From: Congeria kusceri
Lineage: Eukaryota; Mollusca; Bivalvia; Myida; Dreissenidae
Length of the DNA stretch: 64,000 nucleotides
Direction of reading: 5' to 3'
NCBI GenBank assembly: GCA_027627225.1
Contig: CM051038.1
Location: forward strand, 38,606,341-38,670,340
Part shown: positions 60,327 through 64,000 of the stretch, piece by piece
How the letters are laid out: each line of letters opens with the position of its first letter
Position numbering within the stretch: the first letter of the stretch is position 1
Made by a program: the position numbers and the translations under genes
The notes under the pieces: generated by a model
What the model saw: the letters and a program-made list of their open reading frames with translations, nothing else
Told to the model about the DNA's origin: nothing
Databases searched by the model: none

Positions 60327-60369
60327 ACTATTCCCGTGGAAGCCATGTTGTTGTTTTTTAACAAATCAT

Positions 60370-60915
60370 AATAAATAGGAAGGAATTTGGTAGAGGGTCA
60401 CCCAAGGAACATTTGTGCTAAATTATGTCAAAATCCAACCAGTGGTTTTGTGACAAGAAGATTTTTAAAGTTTTCAATATAGCCATATAAGAAAAAAAGC
60501 CCCGCCCCCTGGCGGCCATGTCTTTTAACGTTTCAAAATAATTTGAAGCCTTTTGGTAGAGGGTCACCCAAGGAACATTTGTGTGAAATTGTTTTAAAAT
60601 TTCACCAGTGCACTGCATTAAATCACCAGTGGTTTCTGACAAGAAGATTTTTAAAGTTTCTATATAGTCATATAAGGAAAACAAAAAATGCCCCCTGGTG
60701 GCCATGTTTTTTAATGAATCAAAATAATTTGAAGTATTTTGGTAGAGGACCACCCAAAGAACATTCATACCAAGTTTGGTTGATTTCCACCAAGTGGTTT
60801 CAGAGTAGAAGATTTTTAATTAAACTGTTGACGACAACGACAGACATCAACAACGGATAGTGACTGACCAGAATAGCTCACCCTTGAGCACTTCGTGCTC
60901 AGGCGTGCTTAAAAA
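60370..60915 (+). repeat. Cassette-type repeat with terminal hairpin
   Basis: Three units with ggtagagggtcacccaagga, gacaagaagatttttaaagt and ccctggcggccatgt. They end in gaatagctcacccttgagca, cttcgtgctcagg, where gagcacttcgtgctc is a perfect hairpin. Confidence 0.8.
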
Positions 60916-60925
60916 CAAAACAAAC

Positions 60926-61253
60926 AAGAGCTGTCAGAGGACAGCGCGCTCGACTATTCGAAGTATTTCAGTTGGTACATATTTTGGACAGTGGAAGGGG
61001 CATAAATTTGTTAAAATACAAACATTTTAAGTGAAGCCTTGTATAGTTTATACATTTTTGGAACAAAAACTTTAAACAGAAAATCTATGTAAAAAGTGTG
61101 CATAACTCTGTCAAAATACAAAACATAGTTATGGGTAATGTTGCCCCTGAAGTTACCAAACTTTTGAATATAAACTTTAACCAATTCAGATGCGGACGCC
61201 AATGCCGGGGTTAGAAGAATAGCTCACCTATTCTTTGAATAGTCGAGTTAAAA
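60926..61253 (+). repeat. Related element with acaagagctgt head
   Basis: It begins acaagagctgtcagaggaca, gcgcgctcgactattcga and ends gaatagctcacctattcttt, gaatagtcgagtt. The two ends share cgactattc words in inverted order. Confidence 0.7.
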
Positions 61254-61517
61254 AACAACAACCTAGAAACAATAATTAATTATACATTATAACGATCAGT
61301 GGACATCTTAAATTATGCTCTATTATGATTATGCACCATAGTCAAATGCAAGTGAGAATCGTTACAAACATGGACAATCTATATGGGTAAATCTGATGAT
61401 TTAAAAACAGACAATTGCTGTGTGTTTATTGATAAAGAAACATGATTCCCCTATCTTCAGTAACTGGATTATCCCCTCATTATCAACTGAATATATACTG
61501 AACCAAACAAGAAACTT

Positions 61518-61693
61518 TCGTAAAGTAAAGTACATGCCAAGTTTGTACGGTTACTTTCGTAAAGGACATGCCAAGTTTGTACGGTTACTTTCGTAAAGTA
61601 CATGCCAAGTTTGTACAGTTACTTTCGTAAAGTACATGCCAAGTTTGTACAGTTACTTTCGTAAAGTACATGCCAAGTTTGTACGGTTACTTA
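61518..61693. repeat. 34-bp tandem repeat, ~5 units
   Basis: cgtaaagtacatgccaagtt plus tgtacagttacttt repeats with single-base variants. Confidence 0.93.
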
Positions 61694-61905
61694 ATAGATG
61701 TGCACACATAAATACATGTACCGGTAGTTATTGTAAAATCGTTCTACTGTGCAAAATCGATCAGTTAATCTCGGTAGATTCATAAGACAAACTTATACAA
61801 TAAACAAAAGAATTCAGTAAAATCTATTCAAATGTTAATTTTTTTTATCTACATTCAAACTTAGCAAAAGTTTCTTCTTTTGTTCAGTATTTAATTGACT
61901 ACAAA

Positions 61906-62153
61906 TGAGGCGTGTCGTGAAAAAAAACAGGCTTAATGCACGTGCGTATAGTGTTGTCCTGGATTATAATCCAAGATGATACTTTCCGCTTACAGAGGAT
62001 TTATGTTTAGAAGATACTTCCTTGGAACAGAAAATACCATAAAGCGGAAAGTGTAATCCCGGATCAGCCTGTGCGGACTGCACAGGCTCATCCGGGACGA
62101 CACTTTTTTATAACGTACATGCATTAAGCCCTGGTTTTCCCACGACATGCCTC
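61906..62153. mobile_element. Foldback element copy with hairpin-1 core excised
   Basis: The first hairpin is reduced to cctggattataatccaaga: the internal gcctgtgcag...cacaggc palindrome is missing symmetrically. Hairpin 2 and the ends are present. Confidence 0.88.
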
Positions 62154-62178
62154 AAATGTTCATAGTGTTGATATCGCA

Positions 62179-62724
62179 CAGTCTCCGCGAAAGTCGTGAA
62201 TTTATTACTGGCCAAGAGGACCTGTAATACCCCAAATATTACTGGCCCGGACAAACTATTACTGGCCACTAATTTTTTTGCAAGAAACATTTAAATACGA
62301 TAAAAACTATATATTTGATGAAAACTAAAACAATATACAGTTGAGAGTGCTTTATTAACTAACGCTACTACTTTCAGCATGTTAATTTTGCAAGATATAT
62401 TACAGTCATTACACTGTCACATCAACCATGTAGTCTGGAACCAATTCTCTCGCGAGACTTGTGACGTCATCTTATTGAAACACAAACATGTTTAAATTCA
62501 ACCAACTAAAACGCAAGACGGAATCAGTCGAACGAAAACCGAAAATGAACGGAGATTCCGAAAGTGACGTAATTTTGTAAACAAAATGTACAGCAATCGA
62601 TGTCGTAAAATATTTTTGACAGAAATTTTCACCGGACACGAGGACCAGTATTCGGACAGTTTTCCCGGACCTCCCGGATTTTTATCGGCAATGTCTGAGG
62701 TCCGATGGTCTTTCGCGGAGACTG
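62179..62724. mobile_element. 546-bp inverted-repeat element with CAG ends
   Basis: The exact 15-bp terminal inverted repeat cagtctccgcgaaag is at 62179-62193 and its complement at 62710-62724. Flanks atatcgca and atcacaca are only loosely similar. The interior is non-coding. The ends suggest a non-autonomous hAT-like element. Confidence 0.65.
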
Positions 62725-62729
62725 ATCAC

Positions 62730-64000
62730 ACAAAAATCGCACATTTCTAAATTACCTGCAAAGCAAGGCAGCTGCTTCAGTTTTAAAGCTGCAGTCCATG
62801 GAATATAATTTAATACATCTTAAATTGGCCTTAGTTCTAATGAACGTTAATGACGTTTATTCCACTGAAAATTGTTTCTTATTAACGAAAGGCATTTTAT
62901 AATGTCTATCTTCCAAAACGCTTGGTATGAACAGAATATACACTAATGTACATGCTGATTTACTGCAAATGCATCACCACCTATCGCATACAGATAAGTA
63001 TACAATAAAAATGTACGAAAACTGTATTATTTTACCGATTTCAATGCGGTGTTTTGTATTTTGATCGGTAAGATGTCCATTAGAAACGATTTCTGCAGAA
63101 TTTTAGTTTTATGAACATATTTCTGGACTGCTGCTGTAAGGGGGTTCAAATGTTACAAGTAGATTAAACCAAACATACCTTTTTAAATCGAGCATATGAG
63201 AGAGATGAAAGTCCCACTGCAAATTGTTCCTTCTAATTTATAAATAGGCTTAAATCCTTTATACCTCTTTCCAAACCATTCTAATTAACAGTGGCAGATG
63301 AAATATGGTTCTCACTGTTTAAATTTACTTACGCCAGATCCATCATAAAAACTCTACATCAAATACAAACTGTTTTGCAAGTTAAATTAGACGTTTCAAG
63401 TTTGTTGATTAAAATACATTTGTACTTGCATCATGCTTTAAATGTCTATCATATTAACTGAAATTAAATTTATTTATTTTCTTAAAATTTCACACTGGTT
63501 TTCATTTGATCAATTGACTTTTTACTTTATGATAATTTGCACAAACATATAATCACAGATTTTAGTAAATTTATGCAAAAGAATGAATGAAAGAAGAAAC
63601 AGTTAGTTGGTAAGTATTGTATCGTACCTATTTTCTTAGGTGCTCAACAAACACCTCAATAAACTGTATTACTAAATATAATTATGTTCACTCCAAGTTA
63701 GACATCAACTCCTACAGGTGCGCCAACATCTGCACTACAAGTTTTTCACAGAATGCACTACACTGCAGTCTTCACAACTGCACTGCATTAAATCACCACT
63801 TGTCCTGCATTTCAACAATAATTTACTCTCCAAGACAAATTATGCTCCAAGACAATAACCATTTCCGCTTCCTTACACATCACGCATTAGAACGCTCCAC
63901 TTTCAAGGCCAAAGCGATGGGACAAAGTTCACATCCCAAGACGTCAAATCAAGGTCAGAACTTACATACTTACATCGCATATCCCCTTTAACAATATCCC
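62730..64000. other. No gene seen
   Basis: AT-rich. The 124-codon plus frame at 63617-63991 is Cys/Asn/His/Ser-rich with no domain, typical of chance reading, and reaches almost to the window edge. A first exon of an off-window gene cannot be excluded. Confidence 0.4.

Noticed and set aside
63617..63991. 124-codon plus-strand frame at the right edge
   Set aside because: No domain, biased composition of AT-rich chance frames, no supporting splice or homology signal.

Overview
The window looks like nuclear DNA of a bivalve mollusc, most likely a dreissenid mussel (Dreissena). The reasons are AT-rich sequence, short exons in long introns, three copies of a tRNA-Asp-like SINE with target-site duplications, several bivalve-type repeats (modules carrying words such as acaagagggcc and gctcacctga), and about eleven copies of a ~260-bp foldback element that I associate with Dreissena from general knowledge. 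I could run no search, so the species is an inference. No rRNA, CRISPR, prokaryotic or viral feature was seen.

Two protein-coding genes can be built exon by exon with matching splice phases. (1) A shugoshin gene on the + strand, 20298-32965, has 11 coding exons and encodes 1450 aa. It has an N-terminal coiled coil, a giant 2.9-kb disordered exon, a C-terminal shugoshin box split over two small exons, and a KEN box at the very end. (2) TMEM98 on the - strand, 55898 down to 43730, has 5 coding exons and encodes 246 aa. It is a single-pass membrane protein very similar to the vertebrate one. The two genes converge, with about 10.8 kb of repeats between them. They have no obvious functional link.

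Layout: 1-20290 has no recognisable gene. It holds molluscan repeats, a (CTA)n tract, SINEs, small inverted-repeat elements and a decayed hAT transposase tail. 20293-32965 is shugoshin, with introns full of tandem repeats and transposons. 33000-43700 is repeat-rich: foldback copies, 145-bp and 165-bp cassette arrays, and a 32-bp satellite. 43730-55898 is TMEM98 with large repeat-filled introns. 56000-64000 holds more foldbacks, minisatellites, a SINE and an inverted-repeat element.

The most interesting pattern is tandem arrays seeded on exon edges. The intron after TMEM98 exon 3 contains about 20 copies of a 51-bp unit that copies the end of that exon together with its 5' splice site. The stop-codon end of TMEM98 and the stop-codon end of shugoshin are also each the first unit of a tandem array (about 60 bp and about 64 bp) that runs into the 3' flank. 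Three separate exon ends in one window behave this way. Second, the foldback element has two nested near-perfect hairpins, and several copies show hairpin collapse or a templated insertion at the hairpin tip.
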